From Puffinus mauretanicus (Eukaryota > Chordata > Aves > Procellariiformes > Procellariidae): a stretch of 64,000 bases of DNA. The notes under the pieces were generated by a model. That model was not told the origin of the DNA. It did not search any database and saw only the letters and a list, made by a program, of their open reading frames with translations. The number at the start of each line of letters is the position of its first letter. Within the stretch, counting starts at the first letter, position 1. Positions 14,959 to 33,320 of this stretch are shown one piece after another. The DNA lies in assembly GCA_023333565.1 (NCBI GenBank), contig JAJKFH010001941.1, positions 558,001 to 622,000 of the forward strand, written 5' to 3'. The position numbers were made by a program, and so were the translations under genes.

Positions 14959-16750
14959 CTTGGGTTCCTTTTTGCAGCATCTTCACTGCCCTTAGAGGTC
15001 CTTATCCATGTTTATTCAATGCCTGTTATATGTGTAGACTACAGACTACAGTCTCTTTCAGGTTCATGAGGGGTTACGTGTTCCTGGCTGAAACACTTTA
15101 AAAGAAACCTGGCTTTCAGTGTCTTTTTCTTGGTCTCTGAGTGGAAGGAGGTGGTGGATAATTGATATATATTGGTAGTATTTTTCTTAAACCAACTGAG
15201 ATTTCTTAGTCAGAGTTCAAAGCTGTTTCTCATAATCTACGGTACATTATTGGCACAATATGAAGTAAATTAAGAATGTGATAAACTGCTTCTAGTAACA
15301 GCACTGCATGCCTGGTTAAGAAAAAAAATAGTGTAAAATTGGAGACTGTTTTCTGCTTAGGTTAAAAAGAGAATTGTGAAGTGCAGCTGCTGGGTATTCT
15401 GTTTGCATGGTGGCACTTCTGTATCAGGAGCTTGTCTTCCCATAATACTGATGCTTTGTTTTGCCTTAGTAGACCCAGGTTTGTATTGGGATAGGAGGGG
15501 AAGGTGGGTAGTTAACGTCCTTTGTGGCAGCAGTTGTCCTACTGATAATGAGTTTCCATCATTTTATTTCACGTGTTATGAAAAAGCCACTTTGAAAGGA
15601 GAGTTCAGTAACAAAGCACTCACTGAAACACTGGTCTTGAGAGTTTAAGTTCCCTGCAGTGGTTTTAAGAGGGAGCTTACTACTAAGAAGTTAGTCTCTG
15701 GCAGACAGAAACGTCTTGCATATGTAGCTATGCAGTCCATAGGTAGTGCCAGCCCCGGCTGCTCAGTCCCACCGTTCGCCACTCTGATAGCAAGAATTTG
15801 AATGCCTAGGCTGCAGGCAGAGTCATCTCAGCAGGCACCAGCTCACTGTCACAGGCTGTAGCCTGCTGGTGGACACCCATCCACCACTTAGTGAGAGAGG
15901 TGACTATCCCTGCCTGGGTTCGCTTGCCCTGCCAGCCAGGACTTGCCCATACAGCAAGCAGCAGGATCACCCAAGCGCTCACTTACCTGCTTCAGGTAAA
16001 ATTAACAGGTTGTGAGGACAAAGCCCCTTTGCACAGGCTGGATCAGGGGGCCCTTGTGTGATCCCTTTTGCCAGCAGAGCTGTGGAGTCAGTTGATGTTC
16101 AGCACAAACAGATACAGAATTCATCTTTCCACAGCCTCTATAAGAACCTGCTCGTTATTTCCCATGGTAGATCAGCAAGAGCTCCTCTGGAGGAGTTCTT
16201 GCCAAAATCTAGACTCTGTAACCTTTGGCAGAGGGACAACAGCAAGCAGCATGAGAATAACCTCTAATAGTACTGTTTCTGTAGCACACATCTGTCTGCA
16301 GCCATAATGCTTCTTGATTCAATTAATACCTGGCAAGCTGACCTTCTCAAGTGGTTGAGGAGTTTTCTGCATGGTCCTTTCTACTGCTTTTTGATTCTTC
16401 TAGCATCTCAAATAAGTAACTTGGCACAAGTTACTTATCTGTGTTGTATGGGGGAGTCTTGTTTACTCTGAAATCTGGAGAGCCTACTGAAAATAGCATA
16501 TGCACAAGTTTGTCTCACTAAGAGTGCTTCATGGTTCTTGCTTCATGCAGAAGAACGGGAGGGAGGCTTGCGATTTTTTTCTTCTGCAATATTGATACCT
16601 CATATTGCAGGGATAAAGAATAATTGCTCACAGGAGGAGGGGAGAGGAAGTCTGCGTTAGGGCAGGTGGTTATAGAGTGCCATTAGATTTTGCTATATTT
16701 TGTCAAGGAAAAGGAGGTTAGGATGAGCTGGGTTACTGTAATAGGAACTT

Positions 16751-16751
<1 letters not shown>

Positions 16752-16790
<39 letters not shown>

Positions 16791-16792
16791 AA
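16752..16792. repeat. (AAAT)n microsatellite
   Basis: About ten uninterrupted AAAT units, likely length-polymorphic. Confidence 0.95.
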
Positions 16793-17560
16793 TCAAGAGT
16801 ACATAGTGCCAAAAGGCTAGAAAACAGCTTCCAAGTCATCAAATCTCATCCCTGCTATCACTGACAACTGCATCACACAATCCTATTCATAAATTTATCA
16901 GGCTTCCTCTCAAAACATCTCTCTCTTGGACTAGAGGAGAACTTAGAGGTAAATAGATTCTTCTGATGTTACTCAGGTCAGCTAAAGCCTCATTGCGAAG
17001 TGGTGGGTGTATCTCTGCAGTAAGATCTTACTTCATGTGAGTAAAGATCAAATTACTGTGAATTTTTGAGGTCAGTAGTGACAGGATTGGAATACTGATC
17101 TGAAACCAAAAGCACTTAGACTGGTGGAAAAAACTTCAAGTAAGCAGATGTTAAAGAAAACTAAAAGGATAGAAAGACAAAGCGATTGAAAATACAGGGT
17201 AGTTTCATTCAAAGCTGATCAGAACTTCTTTTTATCTTGTACATTTTAGCTGTGGGTCATTTCCAATACCATGGTATTTAGATACTCCAGGGGAAGTTTG
17301 TATCCATACTCTCTGAGAAATTGCAGAATCCAGTGCCTTGTTGCTAGCCAGCACTTAATTCCATGCTTGCGGGTGAGCAGTCCTGCTTTGCAGGGTAGAC
17401 ATCTTCCTCTTCTTTCATGGTGTTTCTGTCCTTCTGAGGCTCATGTGCTGCCCCATGACTGTCTGACCAAACAGCATTGTTTAAATCATGTATCACACTT
17501 AGGTGCTGGCACTCCATAGACCAGCCTTTGAGTTTTGCCATCCTCTCTTGGGTATTTATG

Positions 17561-18735
17561 ATTCATGGAATCATAGAATAGTTTGAGTTGGAAGGACCTT
17601 TAAAGGTCATCTAGTCCAATCCCCCTGCCATGGGCAGGGACATCTTCAACTAGATCAGGTTGCTCAGAGCCCCATCCAACTGACCTTGAATGGTCCCAGG
17701 GATGGGGCATCTACCACCTCTCTGCACAAATTGTTCCAGTGTTTCACCACCCTCATTGTAAAAAATTTCTTCCTTATAGCTAGTCTGAATCTACCCTCTT
17801 TTAGTTTAAAACCATTCCCCCCTTGTCCTGTCACAACAGGCCCTGCTAAAATGTTTGCCGCCGTCTTTCTTACAAGCCCCCTGTAAGTACTCATAGGCCG
17901 CAATCAGGTGTCCCTGAAGCCTTCTCTTCTCCAGGCTGAATAACCCCAACTCTCTCAGCCTTTCTTCATAGCAGAGGCATTCCATCCCCCTGATCATCTT
18001 TGTGGCCCTCCTCTGGACCCGCTCCAACGGGTGCATGTCTGTCTTGTGCTAAGGGCTCCAGAGCTGGACGCAGTACTCCAGGTGGGGTCTCACCAAAGGG
18101 GCAGAATCACCTCCCTCGACCTGCTGGCCACGCTTCTTTTGATGCAGCCCAGGATACGGTTGCGGGCTCATGCCAGCACGTTGCTGGCTCACGTCCAGCT
18201 TTTCGTCCACCAGTACCCCCAAGTCCTTCTCGGCAGGGCTGCTCTCAGTCCCTTCATCCCCCAGCCTGTATTCATACTGGGGGTTGCCCCAACCCAGGTG
18301 CAGGACCTTGCACTTGGCCTTGTTGAACCTCATGAGGTTCACATGGGCCCACTTCTCGAGCTTGTCCAGGTCCCTCTGGATGGCATCCCGTCGACCGCAC
18401 CACTCAGCTTGGTGTCATCTGCAGACTTGCAGCGGGTGCACTCGATCCCCTGTCTATGTCATTGATGAAGATATTAAACAGTACTGGTCCCAATACGGAC
18501 CCCTGCGGGACACCGCTCGTCACCAATCTCCATCTGGACATTGAGCCATTGACCACCACCCTCTGGATGCAACCATCCAACCAATTCCTCACCCACCGGA
18601 CAGTCTGCCCATGAAATCCATACCTCTCCAGTTTAGAGAGAAGGATGTTGTGGGGGACCGTGTCAAAGGCCTTGCAGAGGTCCACATAGATGACATTGGT
18701 AGCCCTTCCCACGTCTACTGATGCAGTCAGTAATT
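17561..18735 (-). mobile_element. CR1 LINE, 5'-truncated, antisense (copy 1)
   Basis: About 1.17 kb. The low-coordinate end carries the CR1 3' terminus (attcatggaatcatagaat, the reverse of the ATTCTATG tail). Minus-strand translation gives reverse-transcriptase blocks, including [39 protein letters not shown] and [12 protein letters not shown]. They fall in several reading frames, so the copy has accumulated frameshifts and is dead. The high-coordinate edge is placed where similarity to the ...[11 protein letters not shown] region ends; it is approximate. Confidence 0.92.
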
Positions 18736-19080
18736 TGATGATTGACCCTTTCTATTAGTTTGTTTTAGGGAAGAAACTCAAACAGTCTACTCAAGTATTT
18801 CTGTTTCCCATACAGGGTCTTAGAATATTTGCTAGTTACCTATCAAGATATCTCCTGTTTTTAATAGGGAGATGTCTTGATGTAGTAGTTCCTGACAGGA
18901 CTTAAAATTCAGAAGGTTGGGTTTCGGTTTTTTTTAATGTTTAAGTTCAAAAAGAATATCTCAAAGTGTCTGAGGGGTATAAAGATTTACTGCGCATGCT
19001 GGAAAGATGTCTGAAACAAACTTCAATGAGAAAAGAGCAGCGGCTCAAGTATGCCAGGGTTTTCAAGGGTAAAACTTCCC

Positions 19081-20044
19081 ATCATAGAATCATTAAGGTT
19101 GGAAAAGACCTCTAAGATCATCGAGTCCAACCATCAACCCAACACCACCATGCCCACTAAACTATGTCCCTAAGGGCCTCATCTACACATCTTTTAAATA
19201 CTTCCAGGGATGGTAACTCAACCACTTCCCTGGGCAGCCTGTTCCAAGGCCTGACCACTCTTTCAGTAAAGAAATTTTTCCTAATGTCCAATCTAAACCT
19301 CCCCTGGCACAACTTGAGGCCATTTCCTCTCGTCCTATCGCTTGTTACTTGGGAGAAGAGACCAACACCCACCTCGCTACAACCTCCTTTCAGGTAGTTG
19401 TAGAGCGCGATGAGGTCTCCCCTCAGCCTCCTCTTCTCCAGACTAAACAACCCCAGTTCCCTCAGCCGCTCCTCATAAGACTTGTGCTCCAGGCCCTTCA
19501 CCAGCTTCGTTGCCCTCCTCTGGACACGCTCCAGCACCTCCATGTCCTTCTTGTAGTGAGGGGCCCAAAACTGAACACAGGATTCGAGGTGCGGCCTCAC
19601 CAGTGCCGAGTACAGGGGCACGATCACCTCCCTGCTCCTGCTGGCCACACTATTTCTGATACAGGCCAGGATGCCGTTGGCCTTCTTGGCCACCTGGGCA
19701 CACTGCCGGCTCATGTTCAGCCGGCTGTCAACCAGCACCCCCAGGTCCTTTTCCTCTGGGCAGCTTTCCAGCCACTCTTCCCCAAGCCTGTGGCGTTGCC
19801 TGGGGTTGTTGTGGCCGAAGTGCAGGACCCGGCACTTGGCCTTGTTGAACCTCATACAGTTGGCCTCGGCCCATCGATCCAGCCTGTCCAGGTCCCTCTG
19901 CAGAGCCTTCCTACCCTCCAGCAGATCAACGCTCCCCCCCAACTTGGTGTCATCTGCAAACTTACTGAGGGAGCACTCGATCCCCTCATCCAGATTGTTG
20001 ATAAAGATATTGAACAAGACCGGCCCCAAAACTGAGCCCTGGGG
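19081..20044 (-). mobile_element. CR1 LINE, 5'-truncated, antisense (copy 2)
   Basis: About 0.96 kb with one nearly uninterrupted minus-strand reading frame of roughly 290 codons. It covers the C-terminal part of the CR1 reverse transcriptase from [16 protein letters not shown] through [20 protein letters not shown] and [19 protein letters not shown] to the CR1 C-terminus. Homology stops exactly after the PQG codons at the high-coordinate end, marking the truncation point. The open frame suggests a younger copy than copy 1. It ends at the 3' side in the tail motif atcatagaatcattaagg. Confidence 0.93.
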
Positions 20045-20365
20045 AAATTTAATCATAATTCCGAGCAGGGAGGCTACTAGTCCACATCCCCATTCAGGGT
20101 AAACTGTATCTGATTCACTGTGATGAGTCTCCCTGTAGCATTTCTCCTTTGAAATGTCACTGCTTCAGCGCACGTGATGCATCGTCTGCCCCCAAAGGGT
20201 CTAACGATGGTGGGAAGATGACTGGTGGTTTTTGCCTGGATGACTACTTATCCTTTTGGTAGCTGTTCGCTTCAGGTTATCGGAAGGAAGGAGAGATGCA
20301 GAAGTTGTGTTGGTTCTCAGTCCTGGGAAGCTGTAGGGCAGGCAGATATAACAGTTCCCGTTCAT

Positions 20366-20498
20366 AAAATCATAGAAAGGTTTAGGTTGGAAAGGACTCT
20401 TAAAGACCATCTAGTCCAGCCTCCTGCTATGGGCAGGGACATCTTTTGCTGGATCAGGTTGCTCAAAGCCCCATCCCAACTGACTTTGAACACTTCCA
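20366..20498 (-). mobile_element. CR1 LINE 3'-end fragment, antisense (copy 3)
   Basis: About 130 bp matching the same 3' untranslated region seen at the left end of copy 1: atcatagaaaggtttaggtt, then tctagtccagcctcctgc and ggatcaggttgctcaaagcc. A severely 5'-truncated insertion, in the same orientation as copies 1 and 2. Confidence 0.88.
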
Positions 20499-23400
20499 TT
20501 CAGGAGTACTTTGCCTCAAACTTGCTTTAATGAAGTTGTTGCCCAGGGCACCTGATAGATATAGTGGCTGTCTTTAAAGAATTGCCTAAGAATATCTTAA
20601 ATGGCTGTCCACCCCTCCATATTCGCTAAGTTTAAGAGCTTTTTCTTCTTACTATGTGGAAGTTTAGGTCATGAACAAAGTAACTTTTGCCTCAGCATTT
20701 GCCAGCTGAAGGTAATGAACAAGCGTTAAGCAAGCAGATTGTGGTGGCTTAAAGAGAGAGTTTGTGCCATCTGACCTCCAACAGCTCTCTGTTCTACACT
20801 TAGTTTTTAACTAAAATAAATTAGTTGGAACCATCCTCTTTGTTCATCTTAGAGCCCAGTTGCTGTAGAAGATGCTGCTAGCCTCTTCATGAGCAAGTAG
20901 AAAACAGAACTGATGATACGGAGAATTGCTTTTTCTCTTGCAGGTGGTAATTGCAGGCAGAGTTCCTTGCAGGATACTCGTTCGGAACATGAAATGAAAG
21001 ATTCAGTTTAATAGTTGTAGGAACTGCTCTGTTTAATTCATGCATCTGGGTTTTTTTTTATTCTTCATAATAAAAGCTTTGGATATTTATATGCAGGAAT
21101 ATTTATTAGCAGGAATTTTACATGACTTGAAAGATGCAAGTGCAGAATTATTAATTAAAAGAATATATTGAAATACTTGGTGAAATATCACAGAGTACAT
21201 GAGCCACAACTCAGCAAGTAGGAAGGCGAAGGTTTCTTGGCTAGTAAAATGAAACGAGCTCATTGAGCTTATCTTACTGCAGTGCTACTCCTTTCAGAAA
21301 ATGTTGCTGTACAAAGTAATTCTAAAGGTCAGGCTGGTTTAGATGAGACTAATTGAATTACTTCTGAACCACAGCTCGTTCTCCAGAAATTCAGCTCTTG
21401 AGGAAGCGGAGGAAATAAACAAACATACTCCTTAATTTCACGTATGGATTATTTGTATGCAATATTTATTTACAATATCTATATTTATATATAGTATTTC
21501 CATATAGAGGACAGAACTCTGAAATACCAGGTCAGGACTAGATCCTCTGCTGGTGTAAAAATGCATAGCTGCTACATTCAGGACAGCTGTATCAACAAAC
21601 AGCAGCCTATCGCAGCTTGGCCTTGATTTCTAAATGATGTGTAGTGGCTTTGCTCTCCTGTCTCCTGTAAAATACTCCATTAGCTGTCACGGATTTTAGC
21701 ATTGCCTTTAACTTTCCAAGGACAATGGCACTCGAGGGCGAGATTTTAAGGGCGGTGAGCCAGGTTACCATCGCTGCTAGTGGGAAATACGGAGCTAAAT
21801 TTCTGCAAGCCATGCTGAGGGTTATAAAATCTTCAGTAGTTGAAGTAAGCAATAGCAACTTTTTTGGTTTCTAAGGCTTTCTGTGCAGGTGGTGAGACAC
21901 CTATCTATCCAAAGATTCGTATGCAAAAAAGCAAAGTTGGTCAATTTACTGCTCTGCTATATAAAGAATACCTGAAGATTTTTGTAATTTTTTTTTTTTT
22001 ATGAGGCAACAGATGTGTGATATCTCTGTCAAAGGTAATTAGGAGACTAGAAGAAGCATGGGAAATGTCGATTGACTGAAATGGTGTCATGGCAGCTTTA
22101 CAGGTCAGGATTCCTTACAGCAAAAGAAAACAGTGGGACTTGTGATAAAATGCCTTGTTTTCTTATGCCTCTTCCTTAAAAAGGCGTATCCCACAAAATA
22201 CATACAGCTGAAACAATTTAGCACTGGTTTAAAATGTTCTGGAAGAATCCTGGAAAATATTTTTTCTGACAGCTCATTCCCAGTTGGCACATCGTTATGA
22301 TTCCCCGATCCAATTTCCGGTTTTGTTTGGGTTGAATTTGGTTGGGATTTTTGGTTAAGGGTTGGTGTTTTGTCTTTAGCAATGGTCCGTGTACGCTGGG
22401 AGGCAGGCCACTTTATTTTGTGATTATGCCGAAGGGGAAGGGTTGGGTGGCCTCGTGGTCTGTGGTACTTCAGGGGTCTGAAGACTGGTATTAGGTTCCC
22501 TGCAGAGCAGCCAGATTCCCTGGTGACTTCAGGCAAATCCCTTAGTCTTTGCTTTGCTTAATGGTGCCTCCTTGTCTAACCTGTTGCCTGCTATGTGCCT
22601 CCCTCTCCTCCTTCTCCCTCCTTACTCCCCACCCAGAAGCTGTTTAGCACCTTGTGACTTTTAAGCGGCTCAGTAGTCACGCTCACTTAGGTGAGATCAC
22701 TGAAGTGTGGAAGGTCAGAGTTTCCATAAGCCCCTGCTGGACCAGGACCGCAGATTGTAAACCCCCCCAAATCCTGGGATTGCTTCCTGTTATGTATGTA
22801 TTGCTTTGCACTTTGGTCCTAATCACATTTCCAGCTGCTTGTGTAATATAAATAACTTTCCTGCCTATGCATTAAATACACAGAACACACTGGAGTAGGA
22901 CCGCAAATGCTGTCTGAAAGAGAAACCATGTTGCAGATTGATTTTTGTAGTGTGCTGGAGATTTATTTTTAAGATGGTTTCAGTTTTCGAGATGTTTCTC
23001 AATGGATTCTGCAGTCTCTCCAGCAATCTCAGAGCACCCCTAGTGAATGGTAGTATAGAAGATGGGCAAGAGAAGAGAGAACATGGATTCTGGCAGGGAA
23101 ATGGAGTAAGAGTGTACGTGTGTGTGTGGATAGCATACAAAAATTAGAGTAATGAGGAAGTTTGCCTGAATCACTTTTAGCTGAGAACTCCTGTATAAAG
23201 CCGAAGTTTCTGAAGGTAAAAGAAAATAAAAATTAAAAAAAAAAAACCACAAAAAACAAAACAACCAAACAAAAACCTTGAGGAAAATAAAGGAGTGGAG
23301 CTGTGTGCAAGAACAGTGTTCTTGCTATTCAAAGATAGCCCATCGTATCTCTAAAACTTTTAGCTACAGTTAAGCTTAGACGTATGAACCATGACAAGTG

Positions 23401-24095
23401 GATTATTATTGTTGAAAATGTCAAAGCATTGAAAAACTGACCTTAATATCCCTTCAACAATTAAATTATGAACTTCATGTTATGTGCAGACCGTTTTCAC
23501 TGCTGATAATTAAACACCGGTGCAATATCCATTAAAAATGCAGCACTTCCTTGCTGAGAAGTTTAATGCAGACCATGACTATTGACTTCTGCCACAAACA
23601 CTCTGCTAATACCTGCGGTGTTGTTATAGCAGCAGTTCCCATTCAACTTGAAGACAAAACCGCACTTCTAATGATTGTTTTTTCTTACTCTAAATTAAGG
23701 GGGAGGATTGGTCATGGCTACACAGAAGATGGGATATGGCATTGCTTCATTTCATATGATGGGTGTGCTGCTTCCTTTTTTAATATTTTGAAGGGGAGAT
23801 GAGAGGAAAGGTTGTGCTTTATGAATGGAATAGCATTCTTCTGATGTGCCAAAAGTGCTTGAAAGCCTGCGCCTCTAAACCTCCTTATGGGAAGGAGAAA
23901 TACTGTTGCTTTGGATTAGGTTTATGTAAACCTCAGGAGAACAGACTTGCACCTCTTTTCATTCTTTCAAGAGAAGCTTTGTTTTGTTTTCCTTGCTCTT
24001 CTGCTTTCCACAACAAACTGCCGATTTTTAATTCAGGAGCTTCCTTCAGACTAGGAAATAACAGAATTACATTTTTTTTCTCACTACTGGTGCCA

Positions 24096-24133
24096 TCAAA
24101 ATGAAAAAACACAGTCAAAATGAAAAAACACAG
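24096..24133. repeat. 19-bp perfect tandem duplication
   Basis: The unit tcaaaatgaaaaaacacag occurs twice back to back with no mismatch. Probably a recent slippage or end-joining duplication inside the intron. Confidence 0.95.
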
Positions 24134-27100
24134 TACCTTGGGACAGCAGGTGGCAGGTTGGCACCATTGGCGCGTGCCATATATTGGAAACAAAGTCTGA
24201 AAACCTGAATTTGTCCCAATATAGATAAAACAAGAGAGATCACATCCTTCTCCGGTTATCCTCTGGAAGCACGAAGTGTATAGCACCTTCAAATGCAAGG
24301 GAATTTTTACCTCATTCTTGCATGTCACCTTTCCTGCTAAGACTTCTAAGTGTTTTGGCTTTAGTTTTCTTTATTTTGGTGACTTCTGGTTTTGCCTCCT
24401 TTCCTGAGAACTGCTATTGCTTTGTCTTCCCCATTCATATTCTTTTTTCTTTCTTTTTTGCTGCATGGAGACTCTCTGCTGTACAAGTGTAAGTATTTTT
24501 TTAGCTCTGCTGTTTCTGGCCTACTTGTTTACGTTTTTGTGCTCCATTTGCCTCTGTGCTGCCTCGTGAGTCCCCCGGGAGACTGTAGTGCCATCCATCT
24601 GCACCTACAAATGAAATAGGCAGCAGTTCAGGGATGAGATTGGATTTTAAAAAAAGGTTCAGCTAGCGTAGCATCTGAATTTAAAGCATCCCTTGGCTTT
24701 AAGACTAAACCAAAGCAGAGTGCTGATGTCGGAGGTATAAGCACAAACGTTGCTGCTTAGAAAGAAAATCTGTTGATTTGGTTTTATATTCAAGCGTCAT
24801 CCAGCTTAATGAAAGAATGGCTTAAAAATGGGCATGAACTAGGCCTTTCTTGCCACTAGGGTGGAAGAGATGTCAGAGGTTATCTCAGTTTGGTCAGTTG
24901 TGTTTTCTTTGTCTAGTTGGATCACCTTGAGCTTTTGACTGCTGTTCTCACCTTTTTGTGCTGTCGCCCCTAATGCGTTCTCGAAGCTGAAAACCCATAC
25001 ATTGTTTTGCAGGAAGGAGGATTGAAGAGAGACTGGTTGCGGAGCTGAATTTCAAGAGGGAGGGAGTTGTTCATTAGTTTGTTTGAAATCTTTTGAAAGG
25101 GGAGTGACAGGAGGGTCACAGAGCATCCCTGTATCTAATAGGGTTGAATATAAATTACTTTGGAGGAGAAAAACATGGAAATGAGCATATCCCTCAGCAC
25201 TGAGAGTAATTTCAATTATCTGTACAATCAAGGAATGTAGAGTATCTGAGACCCTGTTGCTAAAAGCACATTGTTTTCTAGCACTCAAACCAAAGTTATT
25301 TTGGCTGTTGTTTTTAATTCCCAACATACTAGTGTTCTTCCACAGTTGGTAATATAATTTAAGAACACTCAAGAGAGCTCAGGTAGTTCTGTGAGGAAGG
25401 GCATCAGAAGGGAGGAATATGGAAAAGTGATCATGGGAAGAGATCCTGGGAGTTTAAAGTTAGCTTGGACATATGAGAGTGTCTAAATAAGCTCTTATTT
25501 GGGAGCGTGGTGGAGATTTTCGGCTCCCATCTACTGCAGAGGGGTACCTTTGTGGGACTATCTCCAGAGATCTCAGTGGCATAGGTACATGCAGACTTCC
25601 AAGAGGGCCTCCCAAGACCCAGAGATGCAGTTAATCTTTTTATCTGTTCTGCTGGGCATCCTACAGTGTGCTCACAGAAAAGTAGGCAAAACAAGGAAGA
25701 AGTTCAGGAGGTGGTCTGCTAGAAAGTTCCTGGAAGATGGGGAAGAAGTGAAGGAGGGCAGGTTGATACGCTATTCCCCGGTAAAGGCCACGAGTGAAAC
25801 ATAAGGCAGGAGAGCCGCGTTGTGCTCGTGTGGCCAGAGATGGTGGGAAGGCAGAACGTGCGCGTCTGCCAAACCTGAACTGCTTCCATGAACTATGGGA
25901 AACGGGGCTCAGGCTGGGGAGAGGCAGAGATCTTTCCCTAGGAGTTCAGGTATCTCCTCTGGTAATGACATGTGCTCTGCTGCTGTAGCATACTGCACAG
26001 TGGCTGAGATACTAAGCTGAGATTAAGTCTAATATTTTGTAAAAAGAGCACACTGGCCTATTTAGATTAATACTTTGACCCATTTTGCTCTGTGTGTGAT
26101 CTAGAAAGTTCACTTGGCAAGAAGCCTTTCATCTGTGCACTTCCTAAACAGGCTAGAAAACAGAAGGTTTTCAAATAAAAGTGTATGTATAGCTATTATT
26201 CATGCTGTTAAAGCAAATGGGAGGCATCTCTATCCCTCTGCCTTTATCCCCAGCAACCACGCTGCTGATGGATCATGCCAAGCTGACAGTAAGTTATAGC
26301 AGTGATCCAGAGACTGGCTTATGGTCATCAGCACAAGCTCTGCAGGGTCATCTGGGGGCGTTTTCTTGTCTCGGAAGGAAGATGAAATCAATCTGTTCCT
26401 GGCTGTCAGGGTTGTCTTGGAGTGTTTAAGTCCCTGCACAGGATCCTCAAAACTTGCCCCGTGCTGTTTCACATTGGTGCCCTGGGCCGATGCAGCTCTC
26501 AGCTTGTCTGTCTTCATCCAGGAGCGCTCTGAACACTGGCCATGGCTGTGAAGTTACTGAGCGATCGGAGGTCTCCCATCAGCCTTGTTTTCTGTCCTCC
26601 TTTCTGATCTTCTTTAGCGCATGAGTTGCTGCATTATCCTATTAGATGTAATTTGCAGTCCAACCACCAAAAAAAGTGGCAAGCAGACCAAAATGCATGC
26701 AAATATACATTAACAAGAGAAATGGGCTACGGCTGGAAATAAAACCAGGGGACTACTGATAGTGACTCCTAATTGCTGTCCCCCAAATGCCGAGCTGCTT
26801 CAACTCTTCCTTACATGAGGCGCGGATGCCTTTGGTTGTTTCAGGTTTGGGTGATAGATCGGCAGCTGTCGAGGTGTGCTGTTCAGAGGCTGCCCAGTGC
26901 CTACCCATTGCGCAATCCACTGCAATTTTGGCTGAAAAAGTTCAGCACCTCTCCAGCCACTTGCCATCGAATCCATTGCATTTAATTTATTGGTAACTCT
27001 GAAAGTAACGTCTGACCTTTTGATGCAGTAACACTTTGCCTGCTCATTAGTCTGCTCAGGTGCCAAGCTGTTTCCTGGCTGGTCTTGAAACTATTGTATC

Positions 27101-28662
27101 ATTTACTGATGCTTGTCAAATGTGGAAGTGGAAACCTGCAACAGCTGAAGGTATCTTTTTTTCCCAGCGATGTGCATGGTAATAAAAACAGAGCTCTGTT
27201 GCCCAGACGGTGCTATCACTGCCCGCTCTGTAGTCTGCAAGTCCTTTTCTGGTCTTGAGAAGATGGATAATAATTTTCCTATTACAAAAATCTGTCATAA
27301 TCCTGAGTATGTGAATAGTGGCATAATAATCCTCCTGACTACTTTAGATGGGAACATCAGTACATCTAAGTCTGTGCACTGAACTTTCCATACGTAAAAA
27401 CTAGCAAATGTTTACCTTAAACAATTCATGATTTGTCTGAGATGTCAATGCCAACTATGTCTTTTCTGGCTCATATAAAAGTGATACTACTAAATTTGAT
27501 TAACAATTCTGTTAATGAATTCTGAGCCATTACAGCTTCCTGACTGACACTCCAGATTTGAAGCCACTAGGCTTCAAGACTAGCAAGTAAATGGAAGTAT
27601 ATGGCTGTGACTAAAGCCGGCATGTATGACTCTACCACAAAAGGAGCCCATCTTTGCAGAAGCTGAGTCATTTTAAATAAATTCTTTAGAAAACCTGCAG
27701 GTTAACTTTTTGTTTAAAAGTCTTACAATGCTGAGCTGTGTTAAGAAGTTCAGCGTTGGTGATGCATGCATTTCCTGTAGCAAAACAAAAGTTTCCATGC
27801 AAACTTTCAGAAGAGTTCAGGCAAGAAAATAAGAGCAACTTTCTTCCAAAAATAACAAACTCAGGTCTTAAGTTTGGGTATTTGTGCTCTTAAGGCAACA
27901 TACTCCTTTTTTCTGGGAATGTGAACATGAGAAGAATAATAGCACATAACTTTCAGTAACGACGTTGAATGTATGCCAAGGTAACTTTCCACCTATTCTC
28001 AGCGTATCTAAAGTCCAGGGAAGTCATGTGTTTGCTGGAGATATTGCTAACACTGAAATGGTATTTTTGCTTTTTGAAGAAGGGCTGTGTGCTCCAGACT
28101 GCATTTTCCTAGGGAAGTTTGGTGAGCTGTGTGGTGGTGTCCAGAGGCATAGATACCTGAATTTTAATCATTCCCAGTAGCATTTCACTAACAAATGAAC
28201 TGAGGAAGTGTATTTTGTACCAAAAATAAAAGCCAGAACAGGGGGGAGACTGGTATTGTCATTAACTGTGCAGTACTGGATGCAGTAATTAAGTTTTCTG
28301 TGCCTCATGATCTCAAATGCAGAGGTGAGGTTTTAATAGTTCCCTTGTTTTACAGTTGGGAATCAATGAGTTAATGCTTGGACAATTCAAATAATCATCC
28401 TGTGCCTACGGTTTTAATGGGAAGAATAAACTACCTCCCTGGTTCTGTTCAAAGTCAGTTGAAGAAAACGTCAATTTAGAAAAAATTCTGAATGTTTGAT
28501 AAGGGGAGGAAAAAAAACCATTCCCTTCTGGTGTTAAACCCAATCAGATCTTGAAATGATACATAGGCTTGAAGAATTGATTTGTTGGATAGAAGGGAAA
28601 AGTTCTTCTTTGTCATTTCTTTTGTCTGGTAAAGTAATTTTTGTTTTGTTTTATGTTGATAG

Positions 28663-28729
28663 ATGACTCCTAAATCAAAAAGGAAAAGCATCCATAGTAG
28701 AATGCTCCGGCCAGTGTCCAGAGCTTTTG
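28663..28729 (+). CDS. CARMIL1: CARMIL1 exon: basic linker
   Basis: Residues 139-160 plus the first base of a split Glu codon. Acceptor atgttgatag, donor gtaagt. The 22-residue peptide begins MTPKSKRKSIHSRML and ends RPVSRAF. It is strongly basic with several Ser in basic context, which looks like a kinase-accessible or membrane-contacting linker (inference). At 67 nt it is a small exon between a 20-kb and a 309-bp intron. Sequence intact and close to the mammalian protein. Confidence 0.94.

Positions 28730-33320
<4,591 letters not shown>

Noticed and set aside
19349..20102. Plus-strand frames of up to 228 codons
   Set aside because: They are antisense to the CR1 reverse transcriptase and have no independent support.
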